Assembly (NCBI GenBank): GCA_030849805.1
Contig: JASANZ010002167.1
Location: 1-61,046 of the forward strand
Length of the DNA: 61,046 bases
Direction: 5' to 3'
DNA from: Sergeia podlipaevii
Lineage: Eukaryota > Euglenozoa > Kinetoplastea > Trypanosomatida > Trypanosomatidae
Made by a program: the position numbers and the translations under genes. This document shows, piece by piece, positions 39,661 through 49,853 of this stretch (positions are counted from its first letter, which is position 1; each line of letters starts with the position of its first letter). The notes beneath the pieces were generated by a model, which saw only the letters and a list, made by a program, of their open reading frames with translations, was not told where the DNA came from and did not search any database.

Positions 39661-40117
39661 CGAGAAAACAAAAATAAACCATGCATTGCGTGAGCACTAT
39701 TTTATCGTTTGATGTTACAAAAGTGTCTATTATTGAGAACAATAGTTTTGTTGCCATATATTGATGTTATGAATATTGGTATTTTTCTTATTAGTATTAT
39801 TATTTTTACTTTATTGATATCGGAAAAAATGTCCCAATAATGCGGTTGTTTTGTTTTATTTATATGCAAACAGAAGCGCCAATTTTAATTAATCGTACAT
39901 TTAAAAATTGTGCTGATACTATTATATTTAATTTTCTTAATATTTGTAATGTTTATTTTTCATTTTTCCTTTCCTTATTTTTGTTTTGCATTATTATTGT
40001 TATTATTTGGTGTGTCAACAGCAGTCGGTAGCTCTATAATCATGAAATAAAATTCGAAGAACGGCAAGCAGTCACATAAAAGAAAAGAGCCGAGCGTTGT
40101 ATTTTTTTTTTTTTGAC
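39661..40117. other. AT-rich spacer, 457 nt
   Basis: Very AT-rich with TTATT repeats but little GT or CT microsatellite. A T-run of 14 at about 40101-40114 directly precedes the next start codon. No gene seen. Confidence 0.65.
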
Positions 40118-41893
40118 ATGGAATTTTCATCCTCCGATGATGACGATGATTTGCGACGCGAACTGCAACGCCAATACCGGCGCGAGCGTGCCACTGAGCG
40201 TGGCATTATAACGGCTTCGCAACTTCATAATCGCAGCCGATCCAACAGTACTACAGGCAGGATCACAGGCAGACAGCGCGTGTGTCTTCCTAATGGTGTT
40301 CCAATCGATGCCCGTCAGGGCACTGTGTACATCCCTCTTCGTGAGCGCTATGTGCACATATTCGAGGCGAGGAGCAGACCTGAGTTTTTCTTTGGTGATG
40401 GAAGTGTGCAACGAACAAGAAGGAAGTCTCTCGCGCCACATCTTGTTCTCCTGTTTGATGCTACCCCTGAGAGAGGAAATACTAGGGCAAGCGAGTCAAG
40501 TGTGAGAGGAGCACCATCATGGCCAGTGGTGACACTTTTGGAAGCGGGTGATGTCGGCTTCTTCATTTTCAAGGAAGTTCTTTCTACCTCTGTGTCGCGA
40601 GAGAAGAAACGCGACTACCGTGGCAGTCCAACGGGCATAGAGGCAGTGCAGCATAAAGAACCGCAGACCGTGTCGCTATCAAATTACTGTTCTGTCGGAG
40701 GTGCATCTATGTGCTTTCAAGATGAAATGCGGTTTCAACAGATCACTCATCCTTTTGCTGCAGCATCTTGGTCGCTGGGCTGTCAGTTACGGAGACACCT
40801 GCGCATTTCACTTGAGCAGTCGTGGTGTACCGATAACCGGCGCGTACCTCTGTTTTCTCGGTCGTCAGCGTTGTGCGGTGATTCGCATCGAGAGGTTTTA
40901 TGGTGCTACGACGGCGAAACTTCAACTATAGCTGCGGCATGGTGTGAAGAAGATGACGATGTACTTCACACCGTGCCTGCGGTGCCTGCACTGCCTGCTC
41001 GTGGACATCCAGCCCAAACTTCATTGGGCGTAGCCCTCCTTGCTCCACACAACGAACCTGCTGCTGATCCAATGGCTATGTTGCTCGTTGGAGCAACAAC
41101 AGTGTCTATGATGATGATCTCGCATGCATCATATGTGACACGTTCAGGCAAGGGATACGGCACTGGCAAGTTGAACTTTTTCTCTGGAGGAGCGCGCGCA
41201 CGTTTCCCATACACTTGTTGGTGCTCTGCTGCCGCGCCATGGTTTGCATCTTCGCTGCCATGGGTGGCTGTAGCAGATGAAAAGAAAAATGTGTTTGAGT
41301 GCTCGCTGGACTCGGAGAGCGGCACTTGGCACCGCCGACATCTTCGACAGTTCCAAACAACGCCTGCGACGGCGCTGTGCCCATATGCACCTCGCGGGCC
41401 TCACGCACCTCCTGCAGCCGTCGTAGCTGGGATGCGCAACGGCACTATTCAGCTTGTACCTCTTGCCTCTCGTCGCGGTAGTGGTAATGGCTTTGATGCG
41501 ACCCGCAGGCATGCCAGGTCCAGTCTGATTGCCGTTCAAGGAGCGTATGGTCAGGAGTACGGTTTGATTTCAGTGGCGAGCAACGGAGAGGCAAAGCTCT
41601 GGGATGTGAGGAAAATTGACACCTTGCCAGTAAATGTGCTGCACCCCTCCTTTGGCATTGGTGCGGTGGGTGCAAAAGTGGCGCTGTATGAGTCGCTGTT
41701 AGCAGTGGCACCGCTGCAGGGAGGCTCTCTCACTTGCGTCAGTACCACCAACAGTGAGGTGTTGATGAGTAAGGAAGCAGGGGTGCCAGCAGTGGCGCGC
41801 ATGTGCTTTGTGAAACAAGGCGCCAACTATGACCTGATGCTGCTCGAGGCTCGCCGTCTTCACCGTTACACGCTGGCAATTGATGCGCAGTGA
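40118..41893 (+). CDS. WD40-like protein, function unknown
   Basis: 591 residues from the first ATG (upstream frame opens only with TTG). The N-terminus is acidic then basic (five Asp followed by RRELQRQYRRER) and probably disordered. The body alternates short beta-rich blocks. The clearest WD-type repeat is near 480-500, where GLISVASNGEAKLWDVRK has the WD dipeptide, and repeat-like segments with VVAGMRNGTIQLVPL lie before it. A beta propeller of about seven diverged blades is likely, resembling DCAF-type adaptors, but I cannot assign an orthologue. GC3 is moderate, more like the oligopeptidase upstream than the genes further left. Confidence 0.65.
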   Translation: MEFSSSDDDDDLRRELQRQYRRERATERGIITASQLHNRSRSNSTTGRITGRQRVCLPNGVPIDARQGTVYIPLRERYVHIFEARSRPEFFFGDGSVQRTRRKSLAPHLVLLFDATPERGNTRASESSVRGAPSWPVVTLLEAGDVGFFIFKEVLSTSVSREKKRDYRGSPTGIEAVQHKEPQTVSLSNYCSVGGASMCFQDEMRFQQITHPFAAASWSLGCQLRRHLRISLEQSWCTDNRRVPLFSRSSALCGDSHREVLWCYDGETSTIAAAWCEEDDDVLHTVPAVPALPARGHPAQTSLGVALLAPHNEPAADPMAMLLVGATTVSMMMISHASYVTRSGKGYGTGKLNFFSGGARARFPYTCWCSAAAPWFASSLPWVAVADEKKNVFECSLDSESGTWHRRHLRQFQTTPATALCPYAPRGPHAPPAAVVAGMRNGTIQLVPLASRRGSGNGFDATRRHARSSLIAVQGAYGQEYGLISVASNGEAKLWDVRKIDTLPVNVLHPSFGIGAVGAKVALYESLLAVAPLQGGSLTCVSTTNSEVLMSKEAGVPAVARMCFVKQGANYDLMLLEARRLHRYTLAIDAQ

Positions 41894-42341
41894 GTTTTTC
41901 GCTAAGAATCAAATGCTCAGTAGCACAGGTAATGGCATGCTCTGGGATGGTAGAGCACTCTGCTTGTGTGTATGTGTGTGTGTGTGTGTGTGTGAATAGT
42001 TTTTTTTTCTTCCGCTAGTTGCTTTACATTCTCTTGATGTCGTTGCCAACGCTTTGAACGTGCTCATAAAAGCGCGCGACTTACACAAGGAAAAAAAGAA
42101 ATGAACAAGATCAGTGGCTTTGTCAGCATGTCAAGCATAGCTATCTGTAGTTTACCCCGTTTTGCCATCACTAACTCACTATTCTTTTTGCGCACACTTT
42201 CTTCCTTTTTTTTTCTTACATTTTTTTTTTCATTTTAGCGGGCACAACTTGGCTTCCTTTTTTACTTTGCAATATACTTTAGTTTTTATTGCTGTCGTCG
42301 TCGCCATCAGTGTTGACTGTATCGACCCATCTTTCAATAGC
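41894..42341. other. spacer with (GT)n
   Basis: (GT)n at about 41967-41992, then T-rich tracts and the splice acceptor annotated separately. No gene seen. Confidence 0.7.
42181..42238 (+). promoter_or_regulatory. strong spliced-leader acceptor
   Basis: A long T/C tract ends in CATTTTAG with AG at 42237-42238. It places the mRNA start downstream of the open TTG-initiated extension and supports translation from the ATG at 42342. Confidence 0.7.
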
Positions 42342-44321
42342 ATGTCGTTAGAGTGTCTCAACTCCCTCGCCTCCCAGGAGTCCTCTGGCACTCCTCTGTT
42401 AGAGGCAGAGCTCGCTTTCCTCGTCAACATGCTCATAGCCTCACCACAGCTCGCAGTGCCTGCCGATCATCCAGTCTTTGCACGGTTTAGCATCACGCTG
42501 TGCAAGCCTGGATACTTTGCGAGTGTACGGCAACGAGCCATGGAGCTGTGTCTTGCTCTAGTCATGCATCCTCAGAATAGACAGCCAGTTCTTGAACTTT
42601 TAGAGTCCGCCCACGCAGAGATTGACGCCGTTATTCACGCCTGCCTCGCCAATCTCAACTTCGCTAGTATCCACTTTCTCGCCCAAGCAGTGGTTTTCTT
42701 TTCCATCGCTACACACTACAATCTCCGCTGTGAATACGTGCTAGAGCTACTAGATTACTCACTAGATACTGTGGTGGAGGTACTCTGCGCGTGTCTCAGG
42801 ACGATGGCGGGTGGCGGTGAACGGAAGACAGAAAATGGGGTTTTGTCGCTAACACGACTGCAGGTTTGCCTAGGCGTGGAAGGTCAGGCGAGTATTGTGG
42901 CAAATATGCTTTCAATGCTTCGTGAACTCGTATCGTGGAAGATGTACGAAGTGCTCTCTAGGCATGCGAAAATAATGGCCTCCTCATCATCGAACGGCAC
43001 ACCTATACACACGCTCTCCAAAGGTTTTCATGCGTATGTGGGACACATTATCCAGGAGCTGATAGTTCAGAAAGCATTTGTCGACGTGACGCGATACTAC
43101 TCTACATCACTTGGTGGGATACCAGCGGAGGCGGGCTGCTGCGCTCACCTGGACACAGTGGCGCGTGAGACGCTGAACCTTATCGAGAACGTGCTCACCC
43201 TCACCGATCTTTTTAGCTTTCAGTTGCGCAAGCACCTGGCGAACACAGGCATCCTCCCCACTTTCTTCGCTCCCTATTTACGCAGCCAGCTGATGACGGT
43301 ATCGCGCTCTCTCAGCACAAGAACACTCGCGGCAGCAATAATGCCATGCCGAGTGATTGCCACGCTGGCCTTTTCGGTGCGCGCCAATCAACACTTTCTC
43401 ATGACAGACACCATGGCGAGGGACGCGCTGGATCAGTTGCGGCTGACACGTCCCAGTGCAGGCGAGGGAGGACAGATGGAGAAGCTGAAAGCGCGCACTA
43501 GCAGTGACACGGTGGAGCTCGTCGCTCAGCTGGTGCGGCTTGTGGTCAACGGCCACATGATGGATAGCGCAGCAACAGTGGAAAGAGTGTGGCGAAAAGC
43601 CCTCACTGCCCCACAGAGGCTGCAGGTGGGATTACGGTTAGCCAATCCTATGCGTCGGCGCCAGCCTGTGGACCTGTACAGTCCGTGCTACCGTGCCATG
43701 AGACCCGTATTTAGCGTGGTGGCGGCCGAAGGAGCGCTAGGAGCCGCTGGTGTTGATGGTAGCTGCAATGACTTAACGCAACGCAAGAAGCAGCGACCGA
43801 ATCAGCAGCGAAGGAGGCAGCGGCGCGCTATGCTCAAGGCTGCCTTCGAGCGCGAGGATCGACTTGCAAATGCCTCCGCCGCCGCGGCCCCTCTGGAAGT
43901 GGTGGCTCTCGCACCCACTTCAGGAGCTGAGGAGAAAGAAGCGGAGCAACTTGCTCAACTTACCAGCGAAGATGAGGGGGAGGAAGTTGGTACGGCTGAG
44001 GCTGCTTCAGAGGATATTTCTACTCCATTTCAGTCTGTGGAGGCTGACCCACTCTCCCTTGCGCAATGGCGGCGCAAGGCTTCCCCGGTTGGGGTCCCTT
44101 CTCGCTATTTGTGTGCTCTATCTTGTCAAGTTATCCGATCTGTACCAGTAATCTCCCCGCATGGATACGTTTTCGACCGAGATACCATCATAGATTATCT
44201 AGCCCAGCGAAGCCTGTGTCCTATTTGTGGGGAGCCGCTTTACGTTCGAGATCTCATCGTGGACGCTAATCTTCAGAGAGAACTTGACAATGTTCGTTTT
44301 AACTTTATTAACGCCATGTAA
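42342..44321 (+). CDS. helical-repeat protein with C-terminal U-box
   Basis: 659 residues. The N-terminal 450 residues are largely helical with an ARM/HEAT-like feel (repeated LxxLL-type helices). A strongly basic patch (KKQRPNQQRRRQRRAM, about 480-500) and an acidic stretch follow. The C-terminal 75 residues form a U-box: CALSCQVI, PVISPHGYVFDRDTIIDYL and LCPICGEPL align with the U-box pattern, in which a loop replaces the RING zinc sites. Only one CxxC pair is present, which fits U-box better than RING. Probable E3 ubiquitin ligase. U-box after helical repeats is the reverse of the plant PUB-ARM order. Substrate and orthologue unknown. Confidence 0.7.
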   Translation: MSLECLNSLASQESSGTPLLEAELAFLVNMLIASPQLAVPADHPVFARFSITLCKPGYFASVRQRAMELCLALVMHPQNRQPVLELLESAHAEIDAVIHACLANLNFASIHFLAQAVVFFSIATHYNLRCEYVLELLDYSLDTVVEVLCACLRTMAGGGERKTENGVLSLTRLQVCLGVEGQASIVANMLSMLRELVSWKMYEVLSRHAKIMASSSSNGTPIHTLSKGFHAYVGHIIQELIVQKAFVDVTRYYSTSLGGIPAEAGCCAHLDTVARETLNLIENVLTLTDLFSFQLRKHLANTGILPTFFAPYLRSQLMTVSRSLSTRTLAAAIMPCRVIATLAFSVRANQHFLMTDTMARDALDQLRLTRPSAGEGGQMEKLKARTSSDTVELVAQLVRLVVNGHMMDSAATVERVWRKALTAPQRLQVGLRLANPMRRRQPVDLYSPCYRAMRPVFSVVAAEGALGAAGVDGSCNDLTQRKKQRPNQQRRRQRRAMLKAAFEREDRLANASAAAAPLEVVALAPTSGAEEKEAEQLAQLTSEDEGEEVGTAEAASEDISTPFQSVEADPLSLAQWRRKASPVGVPSRYLCALSCQVIRSVPVISPHGYVFDRDTIIDYLAQRSLCPICGEPLYVRDLIVDANLQRELDNVRFNFINAM

Positions 44322-44710
44322 AAATAAATGTCGTTTGTAATAGCCTGCAAGTGAATGCGAAGTCGCTGCTGGATACAAAATGCCGCTACAAATAGTGTGT
44401 TTATATATATATTTAAGAGAAAAAGTAAGTAGCGTCGCAAAAATAGCGCTTCTAGAACATGTATCGTGAGTTGGTGAGATGCTATCGTGGACCTCATTCA
44501 GGCATACAGCCCCAGAGTGCATCTTCCCCACTTTTATACTTTTTCTCTCTCTCTCTCTTATCATCTATTGAAGTGGAGCTACCTCAGTTGAAAGTTAGTA
44601 TTCTAGTATCTGTTCTTTGGTCTATTTTCTCCAGGGAGGCGCTTTCTTTTTCTTTTTCAGTGTCACGGTATATTTTTGCCACTTTTCCCCCCTCTCAAAC
44701 TTTTAGAATT
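44322..44710. other. spacer before proline dehydrogenase
   Basis: Contains (TA)n at about 44402-44413 and the pyrimidine tracts annotated separately. The proline dehydrogenase frame is open back to an ATG at 44459, but that stretch encodes Ser/Leu/Phe runs from pyrimidine tracts and is treated as untranslated. Confidence 0.75.
44636..44706 (+). promoter_or_regulatory. two spliced-leader acceptors that decide the PRODH start
   Basis: Two T/C-rich tracts end in AG at 44659-44660 and 44705-44706. Both lie downstream of the first in-frame ATG (44459), so an mRNA spliced at either begins after it and translation should start at 44711. Confidence 0.75.
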
Positions 44711-46426
44711 ATGATGCGCCGCTTCAAGCCTCTCGTGGCGGCAGTGCCCATGGTTGCAGCAACACCCTCCATGCAAGCTATGTTTCAGTCATCCACTCAG
44801 GGTAAGTACCCCCCGCCGAAGTGCCTGCCCAACTTCGACGATCCCTCGTGCTACAGTGACAAGTCACTTTATCAACTTCTCAAGTCCATCGCTGTGCTCA
44901 AGGTGTGTGGCATCGAATTCATTGCGAAGAACTCGGTCGGTATGATGAAGGTTGCGGAAAAGTGCATAGGCAGCACGCTAACGTACGATGTGTTTGTCAA
45001 GCACACTATCTACAACTATTTTTGTGCCGGCGCAAACGATCAGGAGCTGAAGCGCACTGTGAAAAAACTTGAGAAGGATGGCATTGGCTCTGTGCTGGAC
45101 TACGCCGCCGAGGCAGATGCCGAGGGCTTTGCGCCTGCTCCAGGCCAGGCGGAGGCACCCGATATTTCCATGGCAAGTCTTGTGAACAAGCCCAACGTAG
45201 TTTACCCAGATCACACAATCGCCTATGAGGAGAACAAGAAGCTGTACATGATGTCCATTATGCATGCTGCCCTGCACGCACCATCCTATGGGCCAGGTGT
45301 GGTGGCGGTGAAAGTATCCGGCATGTGCGATCCTCAGCTGCTCGCCAGACTCTCGGCTATTCTCATGTCGATTCATCAAAGCTGGTGTGAGCACTTCACA
45401 CAGGAGGAGATCCCCAAGATCGAGGAGTGCCGTGTCGTCATGGGGGTGGCCCAGAAGCATCAGCTGTACATCTCTCACGAGCAGCTCAAGCAGGGCTTTA
45501 GCCGCTACTGCCCAGAGAAGCCTCTTACGGACGCTGACTTCAAGATGCTCATAACGCAGCTGGATCCTGAGAATACAGGAAAGGTTAGCTACTTCCGCTA
45601 CAAGCAAGCCCTCACTGATGCTGTCACTGCGCTTGACCCTTCATCTGAGCAGAAAGCTATTATTCAGCGCCTGCCTCCTCTCAGCCCGACCGAGAAGCAG
45701 CTTTGGAAGGATGTAAACAAGCGGCTGAGCATGATTGCCACTACCGCCACGTACCTCAACGTGCGCATGATGATTGATGCTGAGCAGACCTTTTACCAGC
45801 TCGCCATCGACGCCATCACGATGCGACTACAGCGTAAGTATAACAAAGATGCAGCTGTGGTGTACAACACCTACCAGTGCTATCTCACCTACGCTGAGGA
45901 CCGCATCCACAACGATCTCATTCGTGCAAATAAGCTTGGCTACCACTGGGGAGGCAAGATCGTGCGTGGCGCGTACATGGTGCAGGAGCGCAAGACCGCT
46001 CAGGAGTACAACTACACAAGTCCCATTTGGGGAAGCTACGAGGAGACCAACAAGGCTTATGAATCATCGGCGTTACGCATTTTAAATGAGATTGAGAAGC
46101 ATCCTGACATGAACTATGAAGTCTTCTTTGGCACCCATAACCGTCAGTCACTTGAAATGATCACCAAGTACGTTATCGACCATCCTCTGGTGCAGAACAA
46201 AACTGCCTTTGGGCAACTGTTGGGCATGCGTGATAATCTAACTATTCCTTTGGCCAAGGCAAGGTTCAATGTGTACAAGTATGTGCCCTATGGCCCCACT
46301 AAGGAGACCATCCACTATCTGGGTCGGCGTGCAGTGGAGAATTCTTCCGTCCTGGGGCAAGGAGAAACAGATGAGACTCGCATGATCAAGGCAGAGATTC
46401 GTAAGCGTCTGGGCATGACTAAGTAG
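44711..46426 (+). CDS. PRODH: mitochondrial proline dehydrogenase
   Basis: 571 residues from Met at 44711. It oxidises proline to pyrroline-5-carboxylate with FAD at the mitochondrial inner membrane, the first step of proline catabolism, a key energy route in insect-stage trypanosomatids. The N-terminus MMRRFKPLVAAVPMVAA is a good presequence. The catalytic barrel shows GKIVRGAYM, FGTHNRQS and FGQLLGMRDN with KYVPYGPTKETIHYLGRRA, all family hallmarks. An EF-hand-like insertion lies about 260-305, with a loop DPENTGKVSYFR at 285-296. Loop positions 1, 3 and 5 are acceptable, but position 12 is Arg rather than Glu, so Ca binding may be weak. The start was chosen from the splice acceptors. Confidence 0.95.
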   Translation: MMRRFKPLVAAVPMVAATPSMQAMFQSSTQGKYPPPKCLPNFDDPSCYSDKSLYQLLKSIAVLKVCGIEFIAKNSVGMMKVAEKCIGSTLTYDVFVKHTIYNYFCAGANDQELKRTVKKLEKDGIGSVLDYAAEADAEGFAPAPGQAEAPDISMASLVNKPNVVYPDHTIAYEENKKLYMMSIMHAALHAPSYGPGVVAVKVSGMCDPQLLARLSAILMSIHQSWCEHFTQEEIPKIEECRVVMGVAQKHQLYISHEQLKQGFSRYCPEKPLTDADFKMLITQLDPENTGKVSYFRYKQALTDAVTALDPSSEQKAIIQRLPPLSPTEKQLWKDVNKRLSMIATTATYLNVRMMIDAEQTFYQLAIDAITMRLQRKYNKDAAVVYNTYQCYLTYAEDRIHNDLIRANKLGYHWGGKIVRGAYMVQERKTAQEYNYTSPIWGSYEETNKAYESSALRILNEIEKHPDMNYEVFFGTHNRQSLEMITKYVIDHPLVQNKTAFGQLLGMRDNLTIPLAKARFNVYKYVPYGPTKETIHYLGRRAVENSSVLGQGETDETRMIKAEIRKRLGMTK

Positions 46427-47884
46427 AACAGCTACATGTTTCTACTTCTTTTCTTTTGAATATTTATGCCACTTAGTTTCTCCCCCTCCCCCCTCCTCCT
46501 GATATCATTTTCTTATATCTCTTTTTTCCTATAGCCCTATCGTTACGTGTGATGTCGCAGCGTTCTTGCGCGCTAGATAGGGAACGGGGAGAGAGGAAGA
46601 GAATTCTTTTCAGTTTGCTTTTCGTAAAAAAAAAAAAAAAAAAGTAAGGTGAGCGGTTATTGCCTTCCCCTTCTGACTGTGGGGGAGCGTTGCAGTCTTA
46701 AAAGGGATGGGAAGTCATCAGTTGCTGTTTTTCACGCTGATTTGTCGCTGAAAGTGTGTATGCTTGTGCATATATGCTCTTGTATAGGTGTATCATATGC
46801 TTTGTGAAGATACTTTATTCGTAACTGTTTTGGATCTCGTTGGAGTTGGTTGGATTTCTTTCTGTGTGCTTCCCCGAGTTGAAAAAAAGAGGCGTGAGTA
46901 ATCTATATACGATGCGTATATATATGTATACATTCCTTTTCCTTAAAAGAAAACGTAACATGTGTTTTTGTGGCTTTTTTTTTCTTTGTTTGAGAGCAGT
47001 CAACATGGCCCGATAATTTTCGACTTTTCTAATAAAGGGTGTCTTTATGGCTTTGCATTACGCAAAAAACGTGCTATTTTTGTGCCTTTTCGAGTGCGTG
47101 TGTTTCTTTTTCTGTGTACGTGTGTGTGCGTGTATATATATATAGAGAGAGAGAGAGATTACCCATACCAAAACGTTCCATATAGTATAGGGACAAAAAA
47201 AAGCGTAAATGCATGGATGAAAAGGTAACATCAAAAACTGTCATGTGACGAGTGGATGGATTTCATAATGCAGTATCTACTCTGCAGTTATATTACTACT
47301 ATTATTGCTACTATTATCATGATTACTATTAGCAGATGTATCTCGTTGGTTGAAATGCTGAGATAAAGATGAACGGTGCAATAGTTGTGTGAGGGCTCCA
47401 GGTGCACTTTTTCTTCCTTATTCAAATTGTTTTCGTCATTTTCATTTTTTTCTTTTTATGCCTAACCTAATATACTAATCAATTATACAACACAAGCGCT
47501 CAGACAGACAACGTATCTTCATAACCTTTGAAAAGCGAGTTGATTCTTATTCACGCAGGCTGTGCACGTGCACAACGCGCCGCAACGACTATCAACACTT
47601 CCTTCCATTTTGAAGAAGGAAAGGGAGGGGAAGCGGTGAATATATTTTAGTCAGCATCCATTGTCAAGTCATTTCTTTCTTTTTCTCTCTCCCTTTATTT
47701 TAACCCATCATTGGCGTTATGGCGCGCGCTACTAGTGAGCCACTATTTAGTACGGTTGTGCTTGTGAAGTATTGTGGAGACTATTATTATTATTATTACT
47801 ATTTCCCTCGGTAGAAAAGCATTCAATATTTTTTTTAAACTCTTACAGCAAGTGCTTGCGAAACATACACTACAGTAGGAAAAC
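46427..47884. other. spacer, 1.46 kb
   Basis: An A-run of about 18 at 46626-46643, (TA)n and (GA)n at about 47134-47158, and (ATT)-type runs near 47290-47310 and 47783-47800. Open frames are short and repetitive. No gene or RNA recognised. Confidence 0.6.
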
Positions 47885-49153
47885 ATGGAAGGTGCATCGA
47901 CGTCGTCCGAACGGGCAGTGCTGTCGCCACTTATCGGAGGAACATGCGCTGGTGAGCCACGCTGTTCAAAGAGCTTTGACAAAGCCTCTGAGGGTAATGG
48001 GATCAAGAGCACTGAGGTAGCAAAGAAGCGCAGCTACACCGATCTTATCAATCGAACCGTCTTTACACTGCTCATGGCTTACGTGTTCCTTGCGTCCCTT
48101 TCTCTAGGAATATTCGTTGGCATTCCTCTTATTATTGGCATTTCGGCGATTATGTTTGTGGAGATTACACGGATCAATCAAAAGGTTCGGAAAGAGCAGC
48201 AGCTGCCATCCATTAGCATTCTCAAGTGGTATTTCTTCACGGTTGTCATGGTGATCACAACAGTGTACAATCTGCGTGAGCCTCTCCTCAGCGTTCATCC
48301 CGGTATGGAGATTGTTTTCAGCAAGTTACCCTTTTTGACCTTCAGTGCATTCATGGTTGGTGTGGTTTTCTTTGTTCTCAGCCTCCGTCGGGGCATGTAT
48401 CGCTATCAGTTCATCAGTTTTACGTGGACGTTTATGACGCTGGTGTTGATGGGTAGCCAGGCTGCTGCCGAAATGCGGAATATGATGCGAGGTATGATAT
48501 GGTTTCTCCTTCCAGTCAGCTGCGTCATCAACAACGATATCTGGGCGTATATTTTTGGGAAGTTATTTGGACGCACCAAGCTCCTCTCCCTTTCCCCCAA
48601 GAAGACAGTAGAAGGGTTTGCAGGAGCCTTTGTCTTCACTGTGGTCTGGTCCTTTTGGTTCTGTGGCGTTCTTAGCTACTTCCCAGATATGTACTGCCCA
48701 TCGGTTAGGTTTGATAGAAAGTTCAACTCTCAGTGCGTGAAGGATCCCTTGTTTGTTCAAAAGGAAGTCGAGCTTCCTGCCTTTGCGCAGTCCCTGACTG
48801 GAGGCTTTCTAACAACCATGTTAGTGGCTCCTGCGCAGATGCACGCGCTTGTTCTCGGGGTATTCGCTTCGCTTCTCGCTCCATTTGGGGGGTTCTTTGC
48901 TAGCGGTCTTAAGCGCGCTTTCAAGCTGAAGGACTTTGGTGATCTCATCCCGGGTCACGGAGGTATGACGGACAGAATGGACTGCCAGGGCATTATGGGT
49001 CTCTTCACGTACTTTTATCTGCGCACCTATGTGTTCAACGAGCCCAAGTGCCTGGCTGACGTTGACATCACGCGATGCGCTCTTTTGATGAGCGTTGAAC
49101 AGAGAAGTACTCTAATGGAGGCCCTCAGGATATCACTTGGTGGTTCTGCGTAG
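47885..49153 (+). CDS. phosphatidate cytidylyltransferase (CDP-diacylglycerol synthase)
   Basis: 422 residues. It makes CDP-diacylglycerol from phosphatidic acid and CTP, the precursor of phosphatidylinositol (hence GPI anchors) and cardiolipin. A hydrophilic 45-residue N-terminus is followed by about seven or eight membrane helices. The CTP-transferase signature is complete at 340-364: S340, K343-R344, K349-D350, H358-G359-G360 and D363-R364. A helix-flanking NNDIWAYIFGK motif and a K-K-T-x-E-G motif (SPKKTVEGF) are also typical of eukaryotic CdsA-type enzymes. ER location is expected. Start is the first ATG after an AG at 47878-47879. Confidence 0.95.
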   Translation: MEGASTSSERAVLSPLIGGTCAGEPRCSKSFDKASEGNGIKSTEVAKKRSYTDLINRTVFTLLMAYVFLASLSLGIFVGIPLIIGISAIMFVEITRINQKVRKEQQLPSISILKWYFFTVVMVITTVYNLREPLLSVHPGMEIVFSKLPFLTFSAFMVGVVFFVLSLRRGMYRYQFISFTWTFMTLVLMGSQAAAEMRNMMRGMIWFLLPVSCVINNDIWAYIFGKLFGRTKLLSLSPKKTVEGFAGAFVFTVVWSFWFCGVLSYFPDMYCPSVRFDRKFNSQCVKDPLFVQKEVELPAFAQSLTGGFLTTMLVAPAQMHALVLGVFASLLAPFGGFFASGLKRAFKLKDFGDLIPGHGGMTDRMDCQGIMGLFTYFYLRTYVFNEPKCLADVDITRCALLMSVEQRSTLMEALRISLGGSA

Positions 49154-49660
49154 GTACTCCATCAAACTCTATCTTGACGTTGTTTTTGTGACTTCTTCCT
49201 TTTTTTGTTTTGTGTGTGTGTATAAGTGGATCATGTGTAAAAAAAAAAAGAAAGAGAAGGGAAGGCGGAAAGAGGAGGAAACAACACGAATTGATATTTA
49301 GCGCCTGATCACATGGGTGTAATGTCGATCCACAACAACAGCAACAAGGGAACCTGTCAAAGTAATCAAATGTGGTGTGTGTGTGTGTGTGTGTGTGTAG
49401 TTGCCTCTCCACCCCCTCATTCATTTTCCTTTATCTTCTATTGAAGATATAGTGGTTTTGGCCAGTGGGCTGTTTGTCACGCTGTCGACTGAGGGGCTTT
49501 CTTTTGGCTTTCATTTTTACGAAGATGCGCGTGGACAACAACAAAAAAAAAAAAAAGAAACTGTTTTATGCTTATTTAACTATTTAAAGGCGTATATCAC
49601 ACAGTTATATGACCTTGACATACACCGCCTGTCACGTTCTTTTTGTGTGTATGCGTCTGC

Positions 49661-49692
<32 letters not shown>

Positions 49693-49853
49693 GTGTTCTT
49701 TCTTTTTTTTTTTTTGAAACAGGTCCAATGTTATTGAGGTCAACTGGCCTCCCCTTCTGTCTCCTTGAAATATCCAAAATATCATCCACTTTCTTCCCTT
49801 CTTTCTTTGCTAAAAACATATTCTTCTGCAATACTAGAGAACACAACAGAACC
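49154..49853. other. spacer, 700 nt, with (GT)n
   Basis: (GT)n at about 49377-49399 and 49662-49680, A-run at about 49543-49556, and pyrimidine tracts ending in AG at 49721-49722 and 49837-49838 that can serve the first eS28 copy. The open frame from 49401 reads through these repeats and is not coding before 49854. Confidence 0.7.

Noticed and set aside
42162..42341. N-terminal extension of the U-box protein with a hydrophobic stretch
   Set aside because: It opens with TTG and spans the splice acceptor tract and AG at 42237-42238, so it is not in the mature coding sequence.
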